Shown one piece after another: positions 25,669 to 37,946 of a stretch of 64,000 nt of DNA. A model generated the notes under the pieces. That model was given only the letters and a program-made list of their open reading frames with translations, did not search any database and was not told the DNA's origin. Source of the DNA: Brassica napus (lineage: Eukaryota > Streptophyta > Magnoliopsida > Brassicales > Brassicaceae). The DNA is taken from contig NC_063452.1 in the NCBI RefSeq assembly GCF_020379485.1, forward strand, positions 38,020,650-38,084,649, written 5' to 3'. Made by a program: the position numbers and the translations under genes. Positions within the stretch are counted from its first letter, which is position 1, and each line of letters begins with the position of its first letter.

Positions 25669-27339
25669 CCTGAGCCAATATTTAAACTCTGGTTTTAACA
25701 CATGCCTTCCTGTATTTATAGAAACTTGTCATTAATTGAATATATATATTTTTATTAAAATCAAATCAGATTTAATTGGTGAAATGTTAGAGTAATATAA
25801 ATAGACTATTGTAGAAAATATTTCTATAAATACCCAAAAGTCACATAGAAAAAGACAAAAGTAGAAATATAAATAATTATTATTATCATTTCTCTTCTTT
25901 TTTGATCAACTATTAGCATTTCTCTCTAATAATGAAGAAGAAAAGTATGGAGTGGGTAAACAGGACACGTGAGTGCACATGTTTGAACATGTCACCACTC
26001 TTCTTTTCTTCCATCATCTTGCTTCTGTCGTTGGACTCTCTCCTTACTTTTCTAGGCTTTTCAACATTTTTCCTAAAACTTCAATTACTCTCTAATTTCA
26101 GAATTAAGACTAAAAAAACAAAATTCTTATTCATCTTTTCTTTTCCATAGTTCTCACTCAAAAATAGTAAGAATAAAGTCTTTCTAAGTTTCCCTTTCTC
26201 TATAATGACTCTCTTCTTTTCTTAATTTCCATTCAAGCTTCACCAATCTCTGTCTTTGTACAGATAAATACATCGGATCTTAACCTTCAAAAACGATCTT
26301 CATGATAAAGTATCTCAACAAAGCAGTAAGTCACTGAAGCTTATGGAAAGAGGTGAGTCACAGAGTTATTGTTAATTTGTATGATGTCAAACCTTTTAAT
26401 CGAGAAGATTGAACCCTCACATGTGTTTGAAGGTGTTAAGCATGTGCGCGTTCACAGAGCCGTGGATAAGCTTTGGCTGTTTGTGAAAAACAATAAATTT
26501 CATTTGTTCATCGGAATTATCTTCTTTGATGACGAGCAGGTAAACCCAAAAAGTCGGGCTTCAAAGGTGTTGGCGCAAGAATTGGCTTTCAAATCGGATA
26601 CAAAAGGTTCAAGGTGGCTGTTTCAGAGTAGCAGGAGGATTGAGTTTCACGGAGGAATACGTCCTTACTTATAGATACAAATTTCTTCAGTAACTATTGA
26701 GAAAGAGTAGGGATATTGAATACGACGTAGTGGAAAGAGTATATTTAATGCCGTAACTGAGAAACATAAATGGTGAATTGAAGTAGAAAGTAAATGAAAC
26801 TGCAGCCGTTACAGAGGAGTTGGTCGGAGGCGTCGAGATCTTACGGCTCTGCTCTGCATCTCCAACGTCTAAAAGGTGGAAACCCTATAAACATATGATT
26901 TTAAATGAAAAAAAATATATAAAAGCCCAATAACTTACAAAATACAACACTTGGTCCATTAACATAAACAAAAGCGTGCGATGAATAAACAATGAGATGA
27001 CACGTGTCACATTTTGGAACCTCCTTCACTGAGGTGGCAGCAGGAGAAGAGACAAAATTCAACTTTATTGTAATAGATTAGCTTAATATAAATGAAATGC
27101 TAAATAACTGAGATTGTGTATATTTTTATTATTTTATGTTCACCATTATTCTGGCATGTATAATGTATATGGAGGAGAAAGTGCTTATGATATGGTGGAT
27201 ATATATGATTAATTTAGTGTAGGTTGAGAAGAAGAGTACATGGCGAAGAAGTGATTGGTTGAAAAAGAAAAAAAAAACTTTTTCAAAAAAAAAGAAGAAG
27301 AAAGCTTGAATATAGTAGGTGTTACTTACATATTAACGG
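25669..27339. other. Intergenic; one unassigned ORF fragment
   Basis: An open frame at 26369-26674 (101 codons, including EPSHVFEGVKHVRVHRAVDK) is not recognised as any family. It has no neighbours in frame and may be chance or a fragment. A G/C-richer patch at 26800-26880 could be a gene fragment of unknown origin. The remainder is AT-rich. Confidence 0.35.
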
Positions 27340-30300
27340 AAAACGGCTGATGATACCTGAACTAAGCCCATATCGTCTAATCAATACCCAAACTATTTGA
27401 CTGTGCTAAACGATACCTAAACTAAATTAAATTTTGAATTCGATACCTGAAGTTAAATGAAAAGGCTTTACAATACATGTGACCGACAACGTGTCAGTAG
27501 CAAGCTGACATGAACCGGTGTGAGTTGAGTCAACTTACTCTTACAAAATGACGTAGTATCTTTGAATAAAAAACAAAATTGAGCTTACCTCACGTCGAAC
27601 CTAGGGTTCCAAAGATTATCAACGCTCAAATAACCACTAGAGCTGGCGAGTTATCATTGCGGTTCGTTGTTTTCATTTCGAGGAAGAGGGAGATTGAATT
27701 GTGTTTGGCACATCGGAATCGAAACTAAAGGTGTCAAAATCCTTCGAAAATGAGGTAAATAGTGGTTTCGGGTTTTTTAAAGAAAACATACAAATCTTAA
27801 GCTTTTTGTATATATTTCGATTATGTGATGATTTGAAGATAGTTACACCGACTATATTTCCATTCAGTTAAGATTTGTATGTGTAGAAAGTTTGTAAATT
27901 TTATGCATTCCAAGTATTCAATGAAATGTATATTGACGAATTTCTTATTTTTTTTGTGAAATTTCAATGATTTAAATGCTTGTTTTAATGTCTCCCACGG
28001 TGGACGTTTTGAAACAAAAAAAGATCAGTTTGTGGCTTATGTTAGAGGAAGCAAAACATTACTTCAATCTGAACCACATGCTTTGTTTTCTGGCTTGGGG
28101 AATGCATTGAGTGCGGCACTGTATCGGCAAAGAATCTGGTATAAATGTCCATATGAGAACCTTTTAAAGCTGAAAATATTATGTGTTAGTAGTGGAAATT
28201 TTGAAAAGATGTGTTAAGCGGCCATTCAGAGAAAATGTATTGATATATTCCTGGAGAGAGATCGTGATGAGGGTGGTGATGAGGTTAATGATAACATCAA
28301 TGATGGGTCTGTTGATGAGGATCGTGAGGTGTGTGCTGAAGAGTCTCATGTTGAACATTTAGTTGCTAACATTGTAGATGATGATGATGAGGTTGATGGT
28401 GACATGGTATACACGCCTCCTCCATCTGATGGTGAGGAAGAAGAAGAAGAAGAAGAGCGCATATATTATGAGTGATGAAAGAGAGGAAGTGGTGAATTAG
28501 CAATTAGGCAAGTATTTGTAAGTGCTGAAGATTTCAAGGAGTCTGTTTTAGAATACGCCCTAATGGGTGGTTGGAATGTTAAGATGACGAATTCTGGGGC
28601 GATTAAGTGTGAGGCTCGATGTGCGGCTCTCAGTGAAAAACCTTGCCCATGGAAAATCTATTGTTCTTTTGAGAAATCAGTGAGTTAATGGATGGTGAAA
28701 ACATTCCATGATGAGCATACTTGCAACAAGGATGGTCGTTGTAGGTTATTATCTGAAGGTGTTATTGTAAAGCTGATACTTAACGATATCAGGAATCAGC
28801 CTAGTATGAAGCCAAAAGCCATTCAAGATCAAATAGAAGGATGTTATAACCTGCTGGCTACAGATAATCAGTGTCGAAAGGCAAGGAAAAAAGCGTTGGG
28901 TCTCATACAAGCTGAATACGATGAGCAATTTGCAAGGATAAAGGACTACAAGCTCGAAATACTTAAGTAAGTTGCTTGTTTGTACTCTGGTTTTTAACAC
29001 ATACTCATGTTTACTAATACATATTTATGTTTATTTCTTGTTAGGTCAAATATAGGGTCTACTATTGACCTGCAAACAGCTGTAAAAGATGGTGTACTTG
29101 AAGTGTTTGATAGGATTTACATGTGATTTGTTGCACTAAGGGAAGCTTGGTTAACGCAATGCCGGCCTATTTTTGGTATTGATGGATGTTTCTTGAAATA
29201 TGATACCAAAGGTCAGCTGCTTCCTGCTATTGGAAGAGATGCTAACAACCAAATTTACCCCATCGCATGGGCTTGTGTGCAAGTTGAGAACATGGAGAGT
29301 TAGTTGTGGTTCATTCAGAAGCTGAAAGGCGATCTAAAACTTGGTAATGGTGATGGATTTACACAGCTTTCAGATAGGCAAAAGGTTAGCAAAGCTTTAC
29401 ATTTATGTTATTGATATAATGATTGGGTTGGCACTGATTTTAGATATGCAAAATTTAATATTTTGCTTTATGTTTAAGGAATTATTAATATCTGTGGAGC
29501 AACAATTGCCTAAAGTAGAACACCGAATGTGTGCAAGACATATTTATCAGAATTTGAAGCATTGTTTTGGGAGATTGTCCATAGCTATAATGAGGCTGAA
29601 TTTGATGCGGGCATGAAGAAGTTGAAGGCATATGATGTTGATGTGTTTGAGGCTTTCAAACAAATAAATCCCAAAAGTTGTAGCCGTGCATTCTTTAGAA
29701 CCAGATCTTGTTGTGAGGATGCACTTAACAACTTTTCAGAGTCTTATAACAATACTATTGAGAAAGCATGTGCAATGCCTTTGGTAGAGATGTTAAAGAC
29801 TATGAGGAGGCAAACAATGTCGAGAATTGCACTTAGAAAAGAAAAGGCTGAGAGATGGAATAAGAGACACAGTCTGAAAGTTAATAAGATCATGGCTGTA
29901 GAAGAGAAAGAGAGGAAGAATTGTGGTGTGCTGATTCCTAGCTCGATCTAATGGGCTGTATGAGGTGCTTGAGAACGAGATTGCCCAGAAGGTTCATATG
30001 CGGCTGAAGACATGTACTTGTCGAAGGTGGTACTTGACAGGTATACCGTGTAGACACGCTTTGAAGGTTGTCTTGGTAAGGAATCTTAAGTCAGAAGACT
30101 ACATTTCATATTGGTATTTGACTAGCAAATGGGTGGCGCAGTATAGTCATACCATTAAGGCAATGAATAATATAAAATTTTAGAAAATATGAGGTGAATC
30201 AGCGCTAACAGCACCACCAAGAGAGCCCTCTAAAGATCAGAATAAACTGCCAGAAAAGAGAAAGAAGGGAGTTAACGAGTCACCAAAAAGGAGAAAGAAG

Positions 30301-30940
30301 GTGACCAACCATGGAAGAACAATGCAATGCTACAGATGTGGTGTTGTTGGACATAATTCACTCAAATGAAAAAATGGAAGTGTTCCTTACAAGCCTCAGA
30401 AGCCAAAGAAGGCGAAGACTCAAAGCAAAGATGGAATGGAAGACACAATGGTGTTGGACAGTGGAGAAAGACCGAGCCAAGCAAGCCAACCGACTCAATA
30501 TTCTGCTTTTGAGTAGTTGGATAGGGATGTATGTAATGGTTCTTGGTTTTTAGGTTTCTGTGTGTTTTTAGGAACTCTTGATAGGTGATTTGTTGTTTTT
30601 AAAAGGTTTTAGGTACACTTCTTTGGCATCGGCAAGGTTTTAGGTACTCTTGTAATGAACTATTTTGGATTATGAAGTTTTTTTGGATTGTACTGATGCT
30701 TATGGTAAGTAAATGAAGCTTTTGGACATTACCGTTTAAAATCTACAAATTAGCCTTAAAATTACATTTTTTTGACATTACTGTTTCAGATCCTCATGGA
30801 CAACAATGGAAGATTCTTCCTGGGATAATCCTTTATATTGTTTGTTCTGCGTACATGAACAATGATAACTCGCCAGCTCCAGTGGCTAGTGTTGGGTTCG
30901 ACACGCGGTAAGCTTAATTTTGTGTCATTTTTTATTCAAC
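27340..30940 (+). mobile_element. Mutator-like element (MULE), degenerate, right end shortened
   Basis: A diverged inverted repeat of about 75-95 bp frames the transposase: left 27562-27660 and right 30862-30939, both containing GAGCTGGCGAGTTATCATTG in opposite orientation and running out to TTTATTCAA/TTGAATAAA. On the left, element-like sequence continues outward about 220 bp to a probable start near 27340. On the right, homology ends at about 30940, so the right outer end is missing or replaced. No target duplication could be defined. Contents: decayed MuDR-type transposase. Confidence 0.72.
28029..30516 (+). pseudogene. MuDR-type MULE transposase, many stops
   Basis: N-terminal fragment at 28029-28215; an acidic Asp/Glu stretch at 28260-28460 ending YTPPPSDGEEEEEEEE; the MuDR N-terminal domain at 28500-28690 (QVFVSAEDFKESVLEYALMG); and the transposase domain with the catalytic-type motifs FGIDGCFLKYDTKGQLLPAI and GRDANNQIYPIAWA (29160-29290). 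Then a SWIM zinc finger, CTCRRWYLTGIPCRHAL (30015-30070), and a CCHC knuckle, CYRCGVVGHNSLKC (30330-30371). Breaks: TAA 28686-28688, TGA after RIYM near 29124, TAG near 29302, and frameshifts around 29385-29530 and 29940. Related active MULE transposases cut and reinsert element ends; this one cannot. Confidence 0.85.
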
Positions 30941-31639
30941 TGATTCATTTGGGCTTCTTGTAAAGCCCGAAAACTATTTTTATAGTTTGAAAGTTGAATC
31001 TTTTTAATATTCAATTAGGTCGATTAATCGATAGTCGGACCGATGAATAGGGAATTGGGCCGATTAATTAGGTTTAATGGGCCGATTTATTAGGTTCCGA
31101 TTTTGTTATCTGCCTAGGATATCATCACAGCGGAGAGGGTCCGAGCAGCGCTTATGCGGCTAGGCGGACACATTTTTTAACAGACTATAAGTAAAGATGG
31201 AACGGAAATAAAAAATAGTAAAGCAAACATAACAAGTTATCGGTTTGTAAACGATGAGGGAAAACGCTAGATCCAAGGAAATCAAACAGACAATTAGAAC
31301 TTAGATTGATATTGCTAAGGATTCTCTTCTCTTCAAACTCCATTTTTCTTCATAATCTCCAAAGTGCTCAAAAACACACTTGGACCTATAAATTACCTAA
31401 AACAAACTCGAAGTATATAATAAAAACTCCAAATATATCATAATATATTGCCTAAAATAGGTAAATACTGGGACTTATCAATTAGCATGAGAAATGCTTG
31501 TTGTGCTTCATCATTCCACGAAAAAACCTTCATTCTTAGTCAGTTATGTCAATGGTCTTGCCATAGATCAAAATTTTCTGACGAATCATTTATAATAAGT
31601 AGCTAACTCCAAAAAAAAAAAACCATAATGTTTTCACAC
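30941..31639. other. Intergenic with degenerate GATTAAT/CCTAGG repeats
   Basis: At 31015-31180 words such as GATTAATCG, GGGCCGATTAAT, GCCTAGGATATC and GCGGCTAGGCGG recur, a composition seen in dispersed plant repeats. No ends were defined. The rest is AT-rich. Confidence 0.35.
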
Positions 31640-34180
31640 TAATTGGTTAAGGCCAGTTCGCTATTGATTTCACTTTACTAGGATATGTAGACATCCTTTC
31701 CTTCTCAATAAAATGGCTCAAATACTCCACTCTCTTAGTGTGGCAAAATCACACTTACTTCTCTTAGTAAACAACTGATTCTTCTTCATCATCTCAAACA
31801 CTTGTTTCAGATGCTCACAGTGCATCTCAATGTCTGCACTATATATCAAAATATTATCGAAGAAGATAAGCACTATATCTATATGTTTTTGTTACTATTA
31901 GAACCACACCGCAGTTGTTCCGCACAATACCATTCGGAACCTATATTGGTTCTTGATTAATTTGTAAAAGAGCCTAAGCCTGACAAACAAATGATATAAC
32001 ATGCCTTCCAACTAATGACATTTAAAAAAAGTTTATAGATTTCGATTTTAAAAGTTTTTTCTGTTTTACATAATAATTGTAAAAGATCATAATTTCTAGA
32101 ATTTTTATGTTTCTTTAATTAAAAAGTAATGGCATTGTATCTCATTTAAGAAGGAGATGGCGTCACCATATCATTAAGGCTACAAAGTCTATAGCTATTT
32201 TACATACTTCCCGATAACAATAACTATTGGATAAATCCATAGGTTAAATGGTCGAACCGGAGAACTATAGAAACTAATTTCTATCCATTTTGATCTGTCA
32301 GGCTCATCGTCACACTGGCGCATGCTGCTTCCTGTACAGATTCAAACTGAGATCCTGAGATTGAATATCCTACATGCATTTTAGCTTTGATGAAGCCTAT
32401 CAGAAAAATATTCATGGGTCCCACCTCCAAGCACCACTTCATCTCAGCCGTTTAAGCATCACTTGTTTCAGATGCTCACAGTGCGTCTCAATGAATGCAC
32501 TAAATATCAAAATATTGTCGAAGAAGATAAGCACTAACTTCCCCAAACACTCTTTGAACACATTATTCATCAACCCTTAAAAAGTGGATAGGGCATTGGT
32601 TTAAGCCAAATGGCATTACCAAATACTCATAGTGCCCACTATATGTCTTAAAAGTTGTCTTATGGATAGCCAAAAGATTTATCATGACTTGGTGGTATCC
32701 GGTTCTCAGACAATTTTTGAATAGACTAGATAACCTCTTAACTCGTCCATCAATTATTATATCAAGTGAATGGAAACCTATCTTTAATAGCAATCCCATT
32801 CAACTTTCTGAATCCACGCATAAACGCAAATGGTTACCATTCTTCATCACTAAGACCACATGAGATGCATGTGGACTAGAACTTGGTTGAATTGTACATG
32901 TTTCTAACAGTTCCTTAACCATCTTTTCTATCTCATTCTTTTGGTATATTGCGTACCTATCGGGTCTTTGATTCATTGGTTGACAGCCTTCAAGTAGAGT
33001 AATCTTATGATTGTGATTGTCTTGAATGGTGAAAATGTAGTTGGTTTTGCAAAGATCTATGTGAACTCCTTTGTTAATTCTTTAAGTGATATATTATTAT
33101 CTGCAATTTCAAAACACTCTTCTATTGCATTGATCTAGACTTTTGTTTCATCTTCCTCAAAAGCATAGATCATGTGCAATATATCTCTGCATCCTTAATA
33201 ACTTTTATCCATTTGGCCTTCACTTCTCGAACAGAGCCTTGTTTAATTCCATGTAATTGGCACTTCTTCTATCTCTATTTGAATTGCATCTCTAGTTTTT
33301 CAAAGTCACACATGATAAGACCTAAGCTTGCCAACCATTAGATACCCAAAACAACATCATGGCAGCCTAATGGTATTACCATCACATCAGTTTGGAATTA
33401 ATGGCCTTGAAATTTCCATGTAAAGTTGTTAGTCTTTCCACATACTACAATATTTTTACCATCCGCAACTGATACTTTAGTTGTACCAGCTGGTTCAAAT
33501 TTGCAACACAACATGTTAGCTAATCTTTGATCAATGAAGTTATATGTGAAACATGAATCAATAAGAACGTATAAGTTCTTCTTCATGTGTGCTCCCCTTA
33601 CTCTCATAGTAGTATGTTTTGTTATATCTTCTATTGCATTGAGTGAAATATAAGAATTATCACAAACTTCAATTTGTCCTGAAATATCTTCTTCATTATC
33701 TTCATGTGGACCTTCCTACATTTTTCATTACTTCAACATGAATAATTGAGGAATATGGCAAGGCTGTACATTCTGCGGAGAACCGGAAGAATCGAGGGAC
33801 CATTTGTTCTTTGCGTGTCCATACACGTATGGTCTATGATTAGAGATCATCGGAACCTTACTGCGACCAGCTCCTACGCCGGATTGGAATGAGATTATGG
33901 CTAAAATTCTTAGTGCATCGCATGACAGGCTCGCCTCCATTCTCTTGAGGCTTGCTTTCCAAGTTTCCATCTACTATATCTGGCGTGAGAGGAATGAAAG
34001 ACGACATAACCAAAAAGCTCGACCAGCACATCAGCTTGCGAAGATGATTGATAAAACCGTAAGACAGCGGCTTCTATCAACACGGTATTATGAAAAGAGA
34101 GGACTTCAGGGGCTACTTCAACGGTGGTTTAGTGCCCACATGGGGCATGGATAGATTTTGGGTTAGAATTTTCATAATTT

Positions 34181-34987
34181 TGTAACATCCCGAATTGTGA
34201 TATATGGAAAAGGCTTAAGAGAACTGATTTGGCTACCTATGTCACCAAAGTTGACTTACCTTTTCCGGAGCACATCCTGAAAGAACTCCAGAGTTAAGCG
34301 TGCTTGAGATGGAGTAGTGCAAGGATGGGTGACCTATCGGGAAGTGATTCGCAATACCGTGTGAGTGAGGCCAAAACACGGGGAAATGTCGGGTGGTGAT
34401 TGCAGGGTCAGTAAACAATAATTTCGGTCCTTGGAAAAATTAACTGACCGACCGCTGGAACGGGATGGGGCCCACGGGCCGAGAGAGCGGGCATGGGTGG
34501 CCCATTAGCTGTGGGTGGTCGGGGGGTTACAAGTGGTATCAGAGCTGGTTAGCCATCTCAGTTCTGACCTGAGAGGCGTCTTGAGACCTGTCGTGGAGCG
34601 CAACGAGGATGTTGCGTTCTTTGAGAGAGGGTGAATTGTAACATCCCGAATTGTGATATATGGAAAAGGCTTAAGAGAATTGATTTGGCTACCTATGTCA
34701 CCAAAGTTGACTTGCCTTTTCCGGAGCTCATCCTGAAAGAACTCCAGAGTTAAGCGTGCTTGAGCTGGAGTAGTGCAAGGATGGGCGACCTATCGGGAAG
34801 TGATTCGCGATACCGAGTGAGTGAGGCCAAAACACGGGGAAAGGTCGGGTGGTGATTGCAAGGTCAGTAAACAATGATTTCGGTCCTTGGAAAAATTAAC
34901 AGACCGACCGCTGGAACGGGATGGGGCCCACGGGCCGAGAGAGTGGGCGTGGGTGGCCCATTAGCTGTGGGCGGTCGGGGCGTTACA
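34181..34987 (+). mobile_element. Cassandra TRIM retrotransposon, younger copy, 807 bp
   Basis: Two 351-bp LTRs (34181-34531 and 34637-34987) begin TGTAACATCCCGAATTG and end GTTACA. They are nearly identical to each other. The 105-bp interior begins AG then TGGTATCAGAGC, the primer site for initiator tRNA-Met, and ends with GAGAGAGGGTGAAT as polypurine tract. Flanking 5-mers are AATTT and AGTTT, one mismatch. It is non-coding and depends on proteins from elsewhere. The similarity of its LTRs suggests a fairly recent insertion. Confidence 0.93.
34281..34346 (+). repeat. 5S rRNA-derived segment in the Cassandra 5' LTR
   Basis: AGAACTCCAGAGTTAAGCGT and the following GCTTGAG..GGATGGGTGACCTATCGGGAAGT track the middle of plant 5S rRNA, including the A-box-like AGTTAAGCGTGC and C-box-like GGATGGGTGACC of the internal Pol III promoter. 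The matching segment in the 3' LTR is 34737-34800, where the C box reads GGATGGGCGACC. It is a mobile-element part and not a 5S gene. Confidence 0.88.
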
Positions 34988-35860
34988 AGTTTGTAAATAA
35001 CCATTCTTTCTTCCCATGATGATCAATAAATTTAACATTTCATAAAAAAAAACATGAATAATTGTGTTTTCTTATGCTTAAGATAATGCTCCGGTGAGTA
35101 ATTTTCATCACAATAGTACCGAAGTCCTTTAGCTCTACCCTCACTCGTCTTAGCACTTGTCATGAACTTTTTCAGTTGATGATTACCATATTTTGCTTTA
35201 ACAACTTCATTTTTCCTGAATATTACTTCCTTTTCTTGGTAATATCAAAATCCCCTTAGCATTATTATTCATCAATACTCTTTTGGAGATTCTCTAACTA
35301 TTACCAAATTCTTTATTCCATATGAGCATTTTGTATGATATTTTCAATACCAAAAATTGTCTTGTCTTCAAAAGTCAAAGCATATATATATGCATTTGTG
35401 TATCTAACATCAAACCTGCCAAGTAAGCACTCGAGAGATATTCTTCAGACATCTAAATTCTAGAATGTATAAGTTTAAATTTTGAGTGATACTCTACAAT
35501 TCCCTCAATTCTTTTAACTCTTTCAATTTTTTTTTAGGATTATTTACAACCTCCTCAAATTTTTCTTTCAAAAGTGTCATGTAAACTCCTCAGTCCTAAA
35601 TATGATTCCATTTCTATCTTCTTGCATCAAAGATTGATGCCAATAAGAATCAATTCCATCAAAATTTATTGGAGCAATTCCTACTTTTGATTCCTCAAGC
35701 ATATGATCAATTGAAAAAACTGCTCGACTTTATATAGCCATTCCTTTTTTCTTCTCCTTCAAGTCGTGGAAAGTCAATCTTAGATAACTTAGTCATCCAT
35801 GTATAATTGGTTTGATTCGATGATTATGTTGGAGATGTTCGTTTTGAATATTTGGAGTTA

Positions 35861-36057
35861 ACCAGGGTTTGTGGTATGTTGGTGATTAACTTGAGGGCAA
35901 AAACCCAATACGGTGAAGCCACCAGGGTTCGAGTCCCGGCCACTGGAGAATTATTATTTCGGCATCGCCAGGGACAGAGGACCGACACGTGGTAATACGT
36001 GACTAGTCTGGACCACTTATGTGGGGCCAGGATACCCTTGTATAATTCAAAAAAAAA
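35861..36057 (+). mobile_element. tRNA-derived SINE, about 197 bp
   Basis: Target duplication TTGGAGTTA lies at 35852-35860 and 36058-36066. The head has a tRNA-like A box near GGTGATTAACTTGAGG and a clear B box GGTTCGAGTCC (35926-35936). The body ends in an A run (36049-36057). No coding sequence. Pol III transcription and LINE-supplied reverse transcription are the family mechanism. Confidence 0.82.
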
Positions 36058-36066
36058 TTGGAGTTA

Positions 36067-37480
36067 TTGCGATTAATAGCGATGCACCAATGTGATTTTG
36101 GTCATCGCTGGTTGATGCATTCATTGTATTACTTCTCGTTGTCAAACATAACACTTTGATCATCTTGTTAACATTCTGATATGTCTTAGCGTGCCATCCC
36201 ACTTATTACCCTCCACGTGTCTTCTTCTTTGTTTACTCTGTTTCATGTATCACGTATCCACTTGTAGACTAATCATCTGATTTTGCTTTTCATCACCTTG
36301 ACAAATCCTAATCTTTTTGGACTTTTGTTCAGTTGCACAATTTTCTTAATATGTAGGAATAACGATTTAAAAAGGAAAATAAGTAGTAGAAGTAATGAGA
36401 AGAATATTGACAAAATGATCATGATTAATGAAGAGAAGCGGCAACAACAAGGGAATTGTAGTAATCCAAACAAAAAGAAGAATAAAATCTATCCGACAAG
36501 AACTACTATGGCTACCAAGTGAGTATTGTAATATTTTATAGTCTTCTACTCATTTTTGCATGTTTTATAGTATTTTGTTTTTGTTTTTTACAAAACATAT
36601 AATGTGTTAGATTAGAAATGATCCCGACTTAGAGTGTTGAAGAAATAATGGTTTGAAGGCAATGACTGTCTTGGCATCGGCTGCAACAGTGGCATTATGA
36701 CTATCCATATTGGTAAACTTCACATCCTTGTCGTGAATGCTGTTTAGTAGATTGGTTTTCTTATGGTTAAGTCTGAAAATTTCTCTGTTAATATTGTGTT
36801 GTTCTTTTTGGGAATAGTTAAAAACTCTGGACAACATATTCAATTAATGCTCTTTTATGTCATTGATCTTTGTTTCGGAAAGTCTTGAGGTTGTATCTTC
36901 GTGTTTCATTATTATTTGCGTTTTGAAGTTTTGGCAGAGATTGGATTTAAAGCAGTGGAAAATCTTAAATCAAGCTTGTCAGGAGTAAGCAAAGGATTCG
37001 ATAGACACATCCTTTCTTTACATAAATGACAATAACATGCAGAAGCCACAATGAACAAGGACAAGTTGATTTTTTTGTCATCAAAATCAAATTAATTGGG
37101 ATTACATAGCTGAATAGGTAATGTATTTCTTGCCATCAAAGTTTATCTAACTTATATTTCCGTCTTTCTTTTGAATGAGCAAGATTGTATATACAAAGAA
37201 ATAAAGATACAGATAAGATTAACGATCGGTAGTGTCTCAGAAAATATTCATTAAAAAATATGAGTGTCATACCGTGGAATTTCTAGGATGTCAGAAACTA
37301 TCAAACAAAGCAACACATCTGGATATTATATCGCTGCTTTACTCCCTTTTCTCTTTTTACCATTAACAAAAACATTTTTTACTTTTCTTTAGGATTTCCA
37401 ATTTGAGTTTGTTATAATAAATTGTTCATTGTGGAACTTGAGGGTCCCAGCCGTGGACTTTCACTTTTTATTTAGATTGT
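36067..37480. other. AT-rich DNA, possibly decayed 5' part of the LINE
   Basis: No recognisable ORF1. Only short unassigned frames, for example 36283-36522. It may include the eroded LINE start, but nothing confirms it. Confidence 0.35.
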
Positions 37481-37946
37481 TTTGTTGTTATTGTTCTTTT
37501 TCCAATAATCAAATGATCGATATTGAAGTCACTATAGAAGGGCGCGTGGTATTTATCAATTCCATCTATGGTGATCTGGTTGTTGACTACTGATAAAATG
37601 TATGGTGGCGTCTAACCCAGATGAACTTGGTAAGTTCATGGGCATGGCTTATGTAAGGAAAATTCAACGAGATCACAAATAATCTTGTAAATACAGGTGG
37701 TAGAAATCGTTATGAAGCATCTTGCATCTCTTTTTAAGAATGTTCTCTCAAATTGTGGGATGATCGACTTCCCCTTTTAAAGGTTAAACCCCTCTTGGGT
37801 TGGTAATAGAAACATGGGGAAGGTCCATTGTAGGGTTGACAGAGCTGTTGGAAACGAGGATCGGCAACACTATTTCTCCCACACAAGTGTAGAGTATCTT
37901 CGTCTATGGGGCTCTGATCATTATTTGATCTTTACTTGTTTTCTTT

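Larger units (their letters stand above)
33749..35050 (+). mobile_element. 5'-truncated LINE tail with exact 14-bp TSD
   Basis: AACATGAATAATTG occurs immediately before (33735-33748) and after (35051-35064) the insert, which ends in a short A run (35044-35050). Coding remnants are of the C-terminal zf-RVT region: CTFCGEPEESRDHLFFACPY at about 33768-33827, then, from 33890, MAKILSASHD.., VSIYYIWRERNERRHNQKAR, and KRGLQGLLQRWFS up to 34150. This is a typical target-primed insertion truncated at its 5' end. Its 3' UTR received a Cassandra element at 34181. Confidence 0.9.
31640..35820 (-). pseudogene. Ty3/gypsy retrotransposon remnant (gag, protease, RT), minus strand
   Basis: On the minus strand the order is gag-like sequence (about 35800 to 35065; IDSYWHQSLMQEDRNGIIFR), protease (33607-33398; YVLIDSCFTYNFIDQRLANM, the catalytic DSG changed to DSC), and RT pieces. 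RT shows YHQVMINLLAIHKTTFKTYS and EYLVMPFGLNQ at 32800-32563 and ends with KEGMSTYPSKVKSIANWP-like sequence near 31650. Stops and frameshifts are frequent. The RT is split by about 590 bp of unrelated sequence (31876-32463), flanked by a repeated RT segment of roughly 75 bp (31801-31875 and 32462-32538). A LINE tail with a nested Cassandra interrupts it at 33749-35050. No LTRs were found. Confidence 0.78.

Noticed and set aside
26369..26674. A 101-codon gene
   Set aside because: No recognised family, no adjoining exons and no promoter or codon evidence; left as an unassigned fragment.
34281..34346. 5S rRNA gene
   Set aside because: Only the central part of 5S is present, repeated inside two 351-bp LTRs with a tRNA-Met primer site between them; it belongs to Cassandra.
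35926..35936. tRNA gene at the B-box match
   Set aside because: No cloverleaf could be drawn and the sequence continues into a 197-bp body with an A tail and flanking duplications; it is a SINE. The same applies at 45016-45030 and 55282-55292.
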